Program-made: the position numbers and the translations under genes
In this document: positions 1-6,616 of the stretch, in pieces
Layout of the letters: every line of letters begins with the position of its first letter
How positions within the stretch are numbered: the stretch's first letter is position 1
The notes under the pieces: model-generated
Seen by the model: only the letters and a program-made list of their open reading frames with translations
What the model was told of the DNA's origin: nothing
The model's database searches: none
NCBI GenBank assembly: GCA_030637065.1
Contig: DAOVVQ010000042.1
Location: 1-18,053 of the forward strand
Direction: 5' to 3'
DNA length: 18,053 bases
From: Planctomycetota bacterium
GTDB lineage: Bacteria; Planctomycetota; Phycisphaerae; Sedimentisphaerales; Anaerohalosphaeraceae

Positions 1-396
1 GACCAGCTTGCCGCTTTCGATGATCGGGATACCCGAGACATTCTGCTGGCTCATCAACTCGCGGGCGATGATCACCGAGACATCCGGGCTCAATACCACC
101 GGGTCCTGGATCACGCCGTTTTCCGAGCGTTTGACCTTGGCGACCTCGCGTTTTTGCTCCTCTACGCTGAGATTCTTGTGGATAATCCCGATCCCGCCCT
201 CCTGGGCAAGCGCGATCGCAAGCGCCGATTCGGTAACCGTATCCATCGCAGCCGAAAGAATAGGGATATTAATGCGGATATTGCTGGTCAGTTGTGTGGC
301 AGTATTGGCCTCGCTCGGCACAAAATTGCTCTTGGCTGGGATCAGAAGAACATCGTCAAAGGTTATACCTTCACCAACAATTTTGCTGCTATCCAT
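1..396 (-). CDS. guaB: IMP dehydrogenase, N-terminal 132 residues (partial)
   Basis: Inosine-5'-monophosphate dehydrogenase oxidises IMP to XMP with NAD+, the committed step of GMP synthesis, in the cytoplasm. The reverse strand from the ATG at 396 reads an open frame of 132 codons to the window edge. It contains the family's N-terminal strand (GITFDDVLLIP), the stretch SAAMDTVTESALAIALAQ and the loop GGIGIIHKNLS, all highly characteristic of this enzyme. From about residue 97 the first CBS domain begins (DPVVLSPDVSVIIARELM, then GIPIIESGKLV). The catalytic cysteine loop and most of the barrel lie outside the window, since the family is usually about 490 residues. A Shine-Dalgarno GAGGAA lies at 402-407, 5 bases before the start. 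The only uncertainty is whether the rest of the gene is intact. Confidence 0.96.
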   Translation of the reverse strand, partial: MDSSKIVGEGITFDDVLLIPAKSNFVPSEANTATQLTSNIRINIPILSAAMDTVTESALAIALAQEGGIGIIHKNLSVEEQKREVAKVKRSENGVIQDPVVLSPDVSVIIARELMSQQNVSGIPIIESGKLV

Positions 397-441
397 AGAC
401 TTTCCTCACCAGTTTGACCGTCAGACTCTGATAAGGGCTCC

Positions 442-470
442 AATATAAGCCAAACCAAACCCAGCGTCAA
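442..470 (-). promoter_or_regulatory. Promoter of guaB
   Basis: Read on the reverse strand, TTGACG (465-470) is followed by a 17-base spacer and TATATT (442-447). This places a start point near 435, giving guaB a leader of about 39 nt. The spacing and both hexamers are close to the sigma-70 consensus. No purine-type riboswitch is visible in such a short leader. Confidence 0.65.
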
Positions 471-530
471 AACATTTTCAAAAAAACAATCCCGCAGCCC
501 CAAAACCCCTGAATGCCCCATCAATTAGAC

Positions 531-564
531 AAAAAAAGCACCGCCATCGAACTGACAACGGTGC
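531..564 (-). terminator. Rho-independent terminator, orphaned from tRNA-Ser
   Basis: On the reverse strand an 11-bp stem with GU pairs (arms at 554-564 and 538-548, loop of 5) is followed by seven Ts (537-531). It has the same sequence style and the same upstream flank as the terminator of the tRNA-Ser gene at 2805-2842, but no gene ends here. The best reading is that it terminated the tRNA-Ser transcript before the 553-2859 segment was inserted. Confidence 0.75.
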
Positions 565-581
565 AAAACCAACGGAGGAGG
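553..581. repeat. 29-bp direct repeat, distal copy (putative att site)
   Basis: These 29 bases are identical to 2831-2859. They contain 9 bases equal to the tRNA-Ser 3' end (discriminator plus 3' acceptor strand), then the tRNA's downstream flank and half of the terminator stem. Weaker similarity continues through the rest of the terminator to about 531. The rest of a tRNA is absent next to this copy, as expected for the displaced attachment site of an element inserted at a tRNA 3' end. Confidence 0.8.
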
Positions 582-685
582 GTACAGAAGCTTATAAAAA
601 ATGATAAGTAAGAGGATGGCGAGTAGCGATAAATATTCCAATTTACTCATTTTTTGCGTAAAACAAGCTATTTTCCCAAATCGAC

Positions 686-794
686 CCATTTTCCTACATA
701 GGAAAATGGACAAAAATAAGAAAATAAATATTGACATTTTCCTAAAAAGACGATATATCCTGTATAGGAAAAGGGCCAGTTTTAGGAAAATGTC
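686..794. promoter_or_regulatory. Operator array of TAGGAAAA half-sites
   Basis: Five perfect copies of the octamer TAGGAAAA or its complement lie at 689-696, 699-706, 737-744, 765-772 and 783-790. The first two form a perfect palindrome with 11-bp arms (686-696 and 699-709) and a 2-base spacer. A 15-bp inverted repeat pairs 733-747, overlapping the -35 element, with 780-794, which overlaps the ribosome-binding site and abuts the start codon at 795. The site at 765-772 has a poorer partner (755-762) over the -10 region. Known AbiEi antitoxins repress their own operon by binding inverted repeats in the promoter, so the likely ligand is the protein encoded immediately downstream. That assignment is inference. 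Confidence 0.75.
731..759 (+). promoter_or_regulatory. Promoter of the AbiE-like operon
   Basis: A perfect TTGACA (731-736) is followed by a 17-base spacer and TATATC (754-759, matching TATAAT at four of six positions). This places the start point near 766 and gives a leader of about 30 nt. Half-sites overlap the -35 spacer, the start point and the ribosome-binding site, so bound repressor would block both polymerase and probably initiation. Confidence 0.65.
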
Positions 795-1880
795 ATGCGG
801 CTTACAGAAAATGAAATAGCAAAACGATTGTGGGAATCAGCGGAACAATACAAGCCCTTAATCTTTAGGGGTTTTGAAGAAGAGTTTCTGCTTGCTGAGA
901 GAGCAAGGGCTGATGCTGTTGTGGAGATATCTGTAGAGAGCGGACCTTCTTTTAAGGCTATTGTTGAGGTCGTGCCAGTAGCTAATCCAAAGACCCTTCT
1001 TCAGAAGTGCAGACTGCTCCATGATGAGTTTAACAGGAGAAATGAACCGGATTTAGTGCCGGTAGTAGTAGCACCCTACATTGGCAAGAGGCAGGCCATG
1101 ATTTTGGCAGATGAGGGTATTTCATGGATAGATCTCTCGGGTAACATGGTGATCCAGGTTTCAAACCAACTTTACATTGAACGGACCGGGAAACCGAACA
1201 GATTCTCTGACACATCGCCGATTAAGAAGATTTTTCAAGGTACATCCTCGCTCGTAAGCAGAGCTCTCCTTTTGAAACCAGATGGCTTTTCTTCTTTGTA
1301 TCAAATAGCCGATTTTATAAATAGACGAAATGCAAGCATAACAGTTTCAACAGTGTCAAAAGTGCTGAAATCTCTTGAGCAAGAACTGTTCATAGAGAAA
1401 AGCAAGTCAATTATTTCTGTAAGAGATCCCGAAAAACTTCTCGATAGACTTGCGGAGGACTATATTAATTCGACGAAAAGAAAGGCAAGAAAACCATACA
1501 GATTTGCCGCCGACAACCCTCAAAATTTTCTTAAACGTTTTTTTGAGAGACAAATTGATTATGTGGCGTGCGGATTCTATGCCGCTCAGCTTAAGGGCCT
1601 GGCTGCTACAGACCAGTTGACGATATTCGTAAAAGACATAGAACAGGTAAGAAAGGCGAGAGAGTGCAATTGGATCGCGATTACACCGGATGCCGAATTT
1701 GGCAATATTAGTATAACCGAGGCCAATGAGCCTGGCGTTTGGTTTAATACTTCTCAGCAAATGAATAAAGCGATCGTCGATAACATAGAGCTGTATCTTG
1801 AAATGATGGCTGATACTCCAAGAGGCCCGCGGATCGCAGAGACATTGAAACAACGTATTCTAAAAGGTGAACCAACATGA
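795..1880 (+). CDS. AbiEi-like antitoxin/autorepressor (REase-fold N-terminus plus winged helix)
   Basis: The 361-residue protein resembles the long AbiEi-type proteins that pair with AbiEii nucleotidyltransferases. Residues about 20-125 look like a restriction-endonuclease-type fold: D40, then AIVEVV ending in E58, then VVVAPYIG and the conserved signature GISWIDLSGN (108-117). The usual lysine two residues after the acidic E is absent, so catalysis is unlikely. Residues about 150-215 form a winged helix-turn-helix (LVSRALLLKPDGFSSLYQIA, then TVSTVSKVLKSLEQ). The tail has LYLEMMADTPRGPRIAETL, typical of this group. It starts at the ATG at 795, 7 bases after AGGA. It overlaps the next gene by ATGA, so translation is coupled. 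By analogy it silences the toxin and represses its own promoter. It is much longer than classic AbiEi (about 200 residues). A plain transcriptional regulator is the alternative. Confidence 0.75.
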   Translation: MRLTENEIAKRLWESAEQYKPLIFRGFEEEFLLAERARADAVVEISVESGPSFKAIVEVVPVANPKTLLQKCRLLHDEFNRRNEPDLVPVVVAPYIGKRQAMILADEGISWIDLSGNMVIQVSNQLYIERTGKPNRFSDTSPIKKIFQGTSSLVSRALLLKPDGFSSLYQIADFINRRNASITVSTVSKVLKSLEQELFIEKSKSIISVRDPEKLLDRLAEDYINSTKRKARKPYRFAADNPQNFLKRFFERQIDYVACGFYAAQLKGLAATDQLTIFVKDIEQVRKARECNWIAITPDAEFGNISITEANEPGVWFNTSQQMNKAIVDNIELYLEMMADTPRGPRIAETLKQRILKGEPT

Positions 1881-2704
1881 TAGATAAGAGGTTGGCCGAT
1901 CAGCTACTCGAATTAACGCAGGCTTTCAAAGAGATTGGTATTACACCGGTTATCTGTGGAGGGTTAAGTCTCTATCTTTGTTATCACAGAGATTCAACCG
2001 AGCAACTTCGTGTTACAAACGACATCGATTTAATGCTCACTCAAAGCCAGATAATTGAACAATCCCAACGCAACGCTATTGCTGAGATAATTATAGACGG
2101 ATTGCATTATATGGTATCTGAAGGCGGTGAGCATTTTAGATTCAGCAAGGAACCTGACCGGAAATTAGATATATTAGCACCACGAGTCGATGATATAAAA
2201 ACCGAGATGTTCAGGGTTAAGCTGGTGAAATCGAAATTACACGGTCACCTCACAGAGGAAGCACGTTTCATTGAAGAAGATTTGAGAACTATTTCTTTAT
2301 CCGATATTTTGCAAGGTGACATGGCAGCCGGCGACCTTAAAGTTGCAGTGCCTTCGCCAACAAATCAGTTGATATTGAAACTGTGTGCTTTTAACGACCG
2401 CCACCTGGGTCAAAGGTTAGATGCCGAGCGTGCGCAGGCTCACGCCTGGGATATATACACAATAATAACGCTATCTGGCAGAGAGGATTATCTTGAAGGT
2501 CAAAGGTTTTTGTCTCGTCACAAAAATTCCGATATAGTCCAAAAAGTTGAACAGATGGTGACAACTAACTTTTCTTCTGTTGACAAAGATGGCTGGCTGC
2601 GAGTACTTGAGACATCGGCTTTTTATCCAGACCTGAACGTTCAGGAAAAACGCAACATGCTGGACGAGGCAAGACGCCGTTTGCTAAGATGGTTCCCCGT
2701 CTAA
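1877..2704 (+). CDS. AbiEii-like nucleotidyltransferase toxin
   Basis: The 275-residue protein has the minimal nucleotidyltransferase signature of the DNA polymerase beta superfamily: G28-G29 in ICGGLSLYL, then TNDIDLML with D49 and D51, and a third carboxylate D98 in KLDIL. A downstream LILKLCAFNDRH (K168) and the helical segment AHAWDIYTII (D192) match the C-terminal part of AbiEii toxins. All putative catalytic residues are present, so the enzyme looks active. Related AbiEii/MenT enzymes transfer nucleotides onto targets, and some attack tRNA 3' ends. The substrate here is unknown. The ATG overlaps the stop of the upstream gene (ATGA), and AAGGTGA at 1864-1870 supplies a ribosome-binding site. 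The gene order antitoxin then toxin, as well as the overlap, fits AbiE type IV systems. Role in phage defence is inferred. Confidence 0.78.
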   Translation: MIDKRLADQLLELTQAFKEIGITPVICGGLSLYLCYHRDSTEQLRVTNDIDLMLTQSQIIEQSQRNAIAEIIIDGLHYMVSEGGEHFRFSKEPDRKLDILAPRVDDIKTEMFRVKLVKSKLHGHLTEEARFIEEDLRTISLSDILQGDMAAGDLKVAVPSPTNQLILKLCAFNDRHLGQRLDAERAQAHAWDIYTIITLSGREDYLEGQRFLSRHKNSDIVQKVEQMVTTNFSSVDKDGWLRVLETSAFYPDLNVQEKRNMLDEARRRLLRWFPV

Positions 2705-2804
2705 GACCACGCCCAAGCCGCTCTCAGTACAGGATATCTTAACGTTATCAAGAAGTGCAGATGTTTATTCCTCCCGTAAGTCCTTAATTTGTGAACACTT
2801 AGGC

Positions 2805-2842
2805 AATAAAAAGGCACCGCTGTTTTTGATTGACAACGGTGC
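2805..2842 (-). terminator. Rho-independent terminator of tRNA-Ser
   Basis: On the reverse strand a 10-bp stem with one GU pair (arms at 2833-2842 and 2814-2823, loop of 9) is followed by a T-rich tract (2812-2805). It lies 8 bases past the tRNA 3' end. It may also shield the tRNA from the convergent AbiE-like operon, which has no clear terminator of its own between 2705 and 2804. Confidence 0.8.
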
Positions 2843-2859
2843 AAAACCAACGGAGGAGG
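2831..2859. repeat. 29-bp direct repeat, tRNA-proximal copy (putative att site)
   Basis: This is identical over 29 bases to 553-581. It overlaps the last 9 bases of the intact tRNA-Ser and runs into the terminator stem. In the usual tRNA-insertion model the element supplies this copy and so restores a complete tRNA. Confidence 0.8.
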
Positions 2860-2935
2860 AGGGATTCGAACCCCCGGTACCTTGCGGTACAGCGGTTTTC
2901 AAGACCGCCACCTTAAGCCACTCGGTCACTCCTCC
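2851..2935 (-). tRNA. tRNA-Ser (anticodon UGA)
   Basis: The 85-nt reverse-strand cloverleaf has a perfect 7-bp acceptor stem (GGAGGAG with CTCCTCC) and a G discriminator. The anticodon stem is 5 bp (GCGGT/ACCGC) with loop CTTGAAA, placing anticodon TGA at 2899-2901. A long variable arm typical of serine tRNAs (5-bp stem around GCAA, 2877-2890) and a T-loop TTCGAAT are present. CCA is not encoded. The gene reads UCA codons and decodes serine. Its 3' end is the site of the flanking direct repeat. Confidence 0.97.
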
Positions 2936-3036
2936 AGCTCTTTATTGACAACACCTTACAGATATTGCCACCAGCCGGAAAGCCAAACTGTGCCGAAAGC
3001 ATTCTCGACACGGTTGCACTTCTATGTTCATTTTAA

Positions 3037-3065
3037 TATATAGCACGGACACGCGCTTTTGTCAA
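3037..3065 (-). promoter_or_regulatory. Promoter of tRNA-Ser
   Basis: On the reverse strand TTGACA (3060-3065), a 17-base spacer and TATATA (3037-3042) form a near-consensus promoter. The predicted start near 3030 leaves about 95 nt of 5' leader before the tRNA, to be removed by RNase P. Confidence 0.65.
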
Positions 3066-3176
3066 TCTTCGCCCCGGCATCGGCGAAAGGGCCGTGTTAG
3101 ACAATATTGGTCGCAAACAGGAAGACGTGCCTGATTAACGCAGTCAACACCAACCACAGCCGACCGTTTCAGGTTA

Positions 3177-3205
3177 TTGACAAGAGCTGCCAAATAATCT
3201 AAAAT
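3177..3205 (+). promoter_or_regulatory. Promoter of the DoxX/aldo-keto reductase fusion gene
   Basis: TTGACA (3177-3182), a 17-base spacer and TAAAAT (3200-3205) match the consensus at eleven of twelve positions. The start point near 3212 gives a leader of about 50 nt. It diverges from the tRNA-Ser promoter. I see no other element between 3066 and 3176. Confidence 0.7.
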
Positions 3206-3261
3206 GACAGGACATCAACAATGCATTGCTGGCAAATCATATCTATTTTAGGATGCAAACC

Positions 3262-4782
3262 ATGAAAAAAGTGAATTGGGAAAAGATAATTGTGACATTT
3301 CTCCGCTGTGCGATTGGATGGCATCTCTTATACGAAGGAGTCTCAAAATTGATGGCGGGCAACTGGTCGGCTGCGGAGTACCTCTCAAATGCCCAGGGAC
3401 CGTTTGCGGTATTCTACCATTGGCTCGCCTCTGCTGAAGGTATCATGGCGGTTATTGATCCGCTCAATATGTACGGATTGACCTTAATAGGGCTGGGGCT
3501 TTTTGTCGGGCTTTGGGCCAGTTATGCCGCAGTTGCGGCAATCGTGCTTTTGGCGTTCTATTATTTTGCTTACCCGCCTTTCGGGGGCTCTTTGATGGGG
3601 AGCGGCGAAGGAAATCTTTATATCGTGAACAAGATTTTTATAGAGGCCTTGGTATTAGTAACACTTCTATTTGTTAAAGAAAAAGGTTACGGACTTTACG
3701 CTCTTAACCTCTTTTCTGCAAAAAAACCGGCAGGCCAAACAGATCAGGACAACAGCAGCCTTTTCAATTCGCGGCGTGAGGCACTGAAAAACCTGACAAC
3801 TCTTCCAGCCCTCGGAATTATAGGATGGGGCGCATTTCGTGATTATCAAACATTCGGCATCGATGCCATGTCAGGGGCAACGATTCAGATCGGAGCGGCG
3901 GATATCAGTGAGTTAAAAGGTGAATTGCCAAAAGGCAAAATTGGCGAACATGAAATTAGCCGGTTGGTTTTAGGCGGAAATCTGATTGGCGGCTGGGCCC
4001 ATTCACGCGACCTCATTTACGTAGCCTCGCTGTTCCGCGCTTACAACACCGAAGCGAAAGTCTTTGAAACATTGATGCTGGCTGAAAAAGCGGGCATCGA
4101 TTCCATAAACATTGGATTCCCATCCAATCCGCTGCTTCAGAAATACAAGAAGATCACAGGAAGCAAGATAAAGGTGATCTCGCAAGTGGCACCTGACAAG
4201 GAAACAGGCGACTGCTTTGTAAACATTGACAAAGCTATTGATTACGGCGTAGATATCATTCAGATTCAGGGCAACTGTTGCGACTGGATGGTGCGCGACA
4301 ATAAAATTGATGTCATTGGAAAAGTGATGGACAAAATACGCAGCCAGGGCTACGTCGCCGGCCTGGCCGCGCACACGATCGATTCTCTAATTGCCTGTGA
4401 AGAGCAGGGGATCATCCCCGATTATTACATGAAAACCATGCACCACGACCAATACTGGTCGGCTCACCCCAAGGAGAATCGGGTGGCGTTTGAAGTGGAT
4501 GGGAAAAATTCTCCTGACCACAATAAATATCACAACAATATGTTCTGCCTTTTCCCGGAGCGAAGTATTGAGTTTGTTGAGCGAGCCAAAGTTCCGGTCA
4601 TGGGATATAAAGTACTCGCAGCCGGAGCAATTAACCCCAAAGATGGTTTCAACTGGGCCTTCAAACACGGTGCGGACTTTATCTGTGTTGGCATGTTCGA
4701 CTTCCAGATTGTCAACGATGTCAATATTACGCTCGACGTATTGAATAAGCTTAAAAAACGTAAACGGCAGTGGTACGGTTAA
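3262..4782 (+). CDS. DoxX-like membrane domain fused to an aldo/keto reductase-like TIM barrel
   Basis: The 506-residue protein has two parts. Residues 1-145 look like a DoxX/MauE-type membrane domain with hydrophobic helices at about 9-28, 69-87, 89-104 and 122-139, and the DoxX-like start FLRCAIGWHLLYEGVSKL. A linker containing NSRREALKNL (169-178) and a hydrophobic stretch resembling a buried Tat-type signal leads to residues 220-506. There KIGEHEISRLVLGGNLIGGW recalls aldo/keto reductases, followed by alternating strands and helices of a TIM barrel. The classical Asp-Tyr-Lys-His tetrad is not evident; the YG motif position reads INIGFPSN. MHHDQYWSAHP (393-403) is a likely active-site loop. 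The ATG at 3262 is preferred because AGGA at 3250-3253 lies 8 bases upstream; TTG 3226 or ATG 3253 are alternatives. It stands alone in its transcript. A membrane-tethered redox role is inferred, and the substrate is unknown. Confidence 0.7.
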   Translation: MKKVNWEKIIVTFLRCAIGWHLLYEGVSKLMAGNWSAAEYLSNAQGPFAVFYHWLASAEGIMAVIDPLNMYGLTLIGLGLFVGLWASYAAVAAIVLLAFYYFAYPPFGGSLMGSGEGNLYIVNKIFIEALVLVTLLFVKEKGYGLYALNLFSAKKPAGQTDQDNSSLFNSRREALKNLTTLPALGIIGWGAFRDYQTFGIDAMSGATIQIGAADISELKGELPKGKIGEHEISRLVLGGNLIGGWAHSRDLIYVASLFRAYNTEAKVFETLMLAEKAGIDSINIGFPSNPLLQKYKKITGSKIKVISQVAPDKETGDCFVNIDKAIDYGVDIIQIQGNCCDWMVRDNKIDVIGKVMDKIRSQGYVAGLAAHTIDSLIACEEQGIIPDYYMKTMHHDQYWSAHPKENRVAFEVDGKNSPDHNKYHNNMFCLFPERSIEFVERAKVPVMGYKVLAAGAINPKDGFNWAFKHGADFICVGMFDFQIVNDVNITLDVLNKLKKRKRQWYG

Positions 4783-4807
4783 AACAGGCGACAATTAAAA
4801 AAGATTC

Positions 4808-4835
4808 TTGACTATCGGGCCGAAAATGGTATAAT
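4808..4835 (+). promoter_or_regulatory. Promoter upstream of the sulfatase
   Basis: TTGACT (4808-4813), a 16-base spacer and a perfect TATAAT (4830-4835) predict transcription from about 4842. The next gene starts at 5171, so the leader is unusually long, about 330 nt. Confidence 0.65.
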
Positions 4836-4841
4836 ACGCGC

Positions 4842-5170
4842 CAGATGGAAGGGGCATCAACGCAGCGGTAATGGAGGATGAAACGAATTTAGGTTCATGC
4901 TTGAATTACTCAAATCAAGGTGTCCTTGCTCCAATATGGTGCGACAGAGGTCGGCGGTGGCCTTTGGCTGGCAAAATATCCGGATCGCAACTGCGGGCAA
5001 TTAAAGTTTTTTTGCGAAACAAACCCAATTCCAAGTTGGCTTTATAAACGCTAACTCTTTGTGTTGAAATGGTTTACGGCAATAATGCGTTGCGGGCGGC
5101 CCGAAAAAACGAACCCAATCGAAGCCAATTTCAAACTGGTTTTTAGTCTGGCAAAAGAATGAGGCGGTCT
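4842..5170 (+). other. Long leader of the sulfatase gene (noncoding)
   Basis: I find no convincing ORF. Two similar short elements, at about 5025-5046 and 5121-5142, match at roughly 17 of 22 positions. The first contains a CCAA...TTGG inverted repeat; the second is followed by TTTTT. A small hairpin (CAAGG/CCTTG) lies near 4917-4929. A T-run at 5008-5014 has no GC stem before it, so it is not a clear terminator. It could be a regulated leader or a small RNA plus a leader; no known riboswitch family is recognised. Confidence 0.35.
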
Positions 5171-6616
5171 ATGAACAGGCGTGATTTTTTGAAGATGTGC
5201 GGGTCCCTTGCCTCAGCGGGGTTTTTGCTTTCCAACCGCGGCATGGATGTAAAAGTCAGCCGAAAGCCGCCCAATATTATCCTTTGCATGGCGGACGATC
5301 AGGGCTGGCATGAGACGGGTTACTACGATCATCCGTTCCTGAAGACTCCTGTTATGGACGAGATGGCTGCGAAGGGTCTGCGGTTCGATCGTTTTTATTC
5401 CGGCGCTCCGGTCTGCTCGCCGACGAGGGCAAGTGTGATGACCGGTCGCAACCCGAACCGGTGCGGCTGTTTTTCGTGGAACTATTCGATCCGCCCCGAG
5501 GAGATCACGATCGCCGAGTTGGTTAAGGAGAGCGGTTATGTGACGGGTCATTTTGGCAAGTGGCACTTAGGACCGGCCAAGGGCAGTTCGTTTACCAATC
5601 CGGGGGCCAACGGTTTTGACGAGTGGCTTTCGCATGACAATTTCTTTGACATCGACCCGCTGCTGGTGCGCGACGGCGGCGAGCCCGAGGTTTATCCGGG
5701 CGAAAGTTCCGACGTTGTGGTAGAGGCGGCGATAGAGTATATCGACAAGGTCAAGCATCTCGATCAGCCCTTCTTTACCGTTGTGTGGTTCGGCTCGCCG
5801 CACGGACCTTATGTGGGGCTTGAAAAGGATCTGGCCCTGTACAGCGGTGTTGCCGATGAAGATCTGAGGACCCGATTCGCCGAGATTACCGCGATGGATC
5901 GTGCGATAGGGCGTCTGCGGAATTATCTCAGAAAAGAGGAGCTAACCGACAATACGCTGTTTTGGTATTGCAGCGATAACGGCATTCCAGGGGGTGTTAA
6001 GGCCTATACGGACCTTAAGGGCAATAAGGGGCAGGTGTACGAAGGCGGCATAAAAGTCCCTGCCATAATCGAGTGGCCTGCGGTGATAAAGGCCCCTGCG
6101 ATTAGTGTGGTTCCTTCGGTGACATCGGATATTCTGCCGACGATCTGCGAGCTGTTGGGGATAGATCTGCCGGAGAGGCCCATTGACGGTGTCAGCCTGG
6201 TCGGGCTTATCGAAGGCGGTATGACTTCGCGTCCGAGCCCGATCTGTTTCTGGAAATACGATGCGTCGACGGAGCAGGATAATGAGCCGTGGCTCGACCC
6301 CGTCAGCCAGCAGGGTACGACGCCGACACCCAGCAAGGACTCGATCCAGTTTACGAATTTCAGGCACCCCGTCCCCAAAACGGAAAATTTCGGCGGAACA
6401 GCGGCGATCATGGACAACCGTTACAAGCTGGTCATCACCAGCGGCAATAGCGGCGAAACAGTAGAGCTGTTTGATCTGGTTGCCGATGAAAACGAGACAG
6501 AAAACCTCGTCGATACCGAACCGCAGCCCGGAATAATTGACGCCCTGAGAACTGCCCTGGAGGACTGGCAGAGGTCGGTCGAGCGAAGCCTTAGCGGCTA
6601 CGATTACGACGTGTAG
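5171..6616 (+). CDS. Tat-exported family S1 sulfatase
   Basis: The 481-residue arylsulfatase-type enzyme hydrolyses sulfate esters, probably on sugars. The N-terminus MNRRDFLKM is a twin-arginine signal followed by a short hydrophobic stretch. ADDQG gives metal-binding D42 and D43. CSPTRASVMTGR (82-93) is the sulfatase signature, with C82 converted to formylglycine by a separate maturase not seen here. GKWHLG supplies K130 and H132, SPHGPY supplies H211, CSDNG supplies D269 and N270, and K286 lies in GNKGQVYEGG. All expected catalytic positions are present and the length is normal. The ATG at 5171 is chosen because GAGG at 5161-5164 lies 6 bases upstream; ATG 5159 lacks a ribosome-binding site. 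Unlike its downstream neighbours it has no dockerin. Cytoplasmic folding before Tat export fits metal and formylglycine loading. Next to a chondroitin-lyase-like gene, a glycosaminoglycan sulfate is the likely target, though specificity cannot be read from sequence. Confidence 0.92.
   Translation: MNRRDFLKMCGSLASAGFLLSNRGMDVKVSRKPPNIILCMADDQGWHETGYYDHPFLKTPVMDEMAAKGLRFDRFYSGAPVCSPTRASVMTGRNPNRCGCFSWNYSIRPEEITIAELVKESGYVTGHFGKWHLGPAKGSSFTNPGANGFDEWLSHDNFFDIDPLLVRDGGEPEVYPGESSDVVVEAAIEYIDKVKHLDQPFFTVVWFGSPHGPYVGLEKDLALYSGVADEDLRTRFAEITAMDRAIGRLRNYLRKEELTDNTLFWYCSDNGIPGGVKAYTDLKGNKGQVYEGGIKVPAIIEWPAVIKAPAISVVPSVTSDILPTICELLGIDLPERPIDGVSLVGLIEGGMTSRPSPICFWKYDASTEQDNEPWLDPVSQQGTTPTPSKDSIQFTNFRHPVPKTENFGGTAAIMDNRYKLVITSGNSGETVELFDLVADENETENLVDTEPQPGIIDALRTALEDWQRSVERSLSGYDYDV

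Larger units (their letters stand above)
553..2859. mobile_element. Putative tRNA-Ser-anchored mini-island carrying an AbiE-like pair
   Basis: The segment is bounded by perfect 29-bp direct repeats. The copy at 2831-2859 forms the 3' end of an intact tRNA-Ser, and the copy at 553-581 is a fragment. Repeat start to repeat start is 2278 bp. The interior is AT-rich, with A/T-ending codons, unlike the GC-rich genes further right. It carries only an AbiEi/AbiEii-like operon with its own promoter. Precise deletion between the repeats would restore tRNA-Ser, its terminator and guaB in one orientation. No integrase or excisionase is visible, so the element is either a remnant or was mobilised in trans. 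An alternative is a decayed second tRNA-Ser copy, but no other part of a tRNA is left. Confidence 0.65.

Noticed and set aside
8..448. A 146-codon forward frame opposite guaB.
   Set aside because: The reverse strand is unmistakably IMP dehydrogenase, and this frame has no domain or ribosome-binding site.
601..819. A 72-codon forward frame before the AbiEi-like gene.
   Set aside because: It runs through the promoter and operator array, is Lys/Arg/Phe-rich from AT-rich DNA, and has no ribosome-binding site.
4842..5014. Possible 6S RNA or other housekeeping RNA after the strong promoter at 4808.
   Set aside because: I could not build a convincing closing stem or central bubble, and the T-run at 5008 lacks a hairpin. 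It is kept only as an unexplained leader.
5088..5107. GC-rich hairpin next to an A/T run, considered as a terminator.
   Set aside because: The homopolymer is A on the forward strand, and on the reverse strand the Ts precede the hairpin, so neither orientation gives a terminator.
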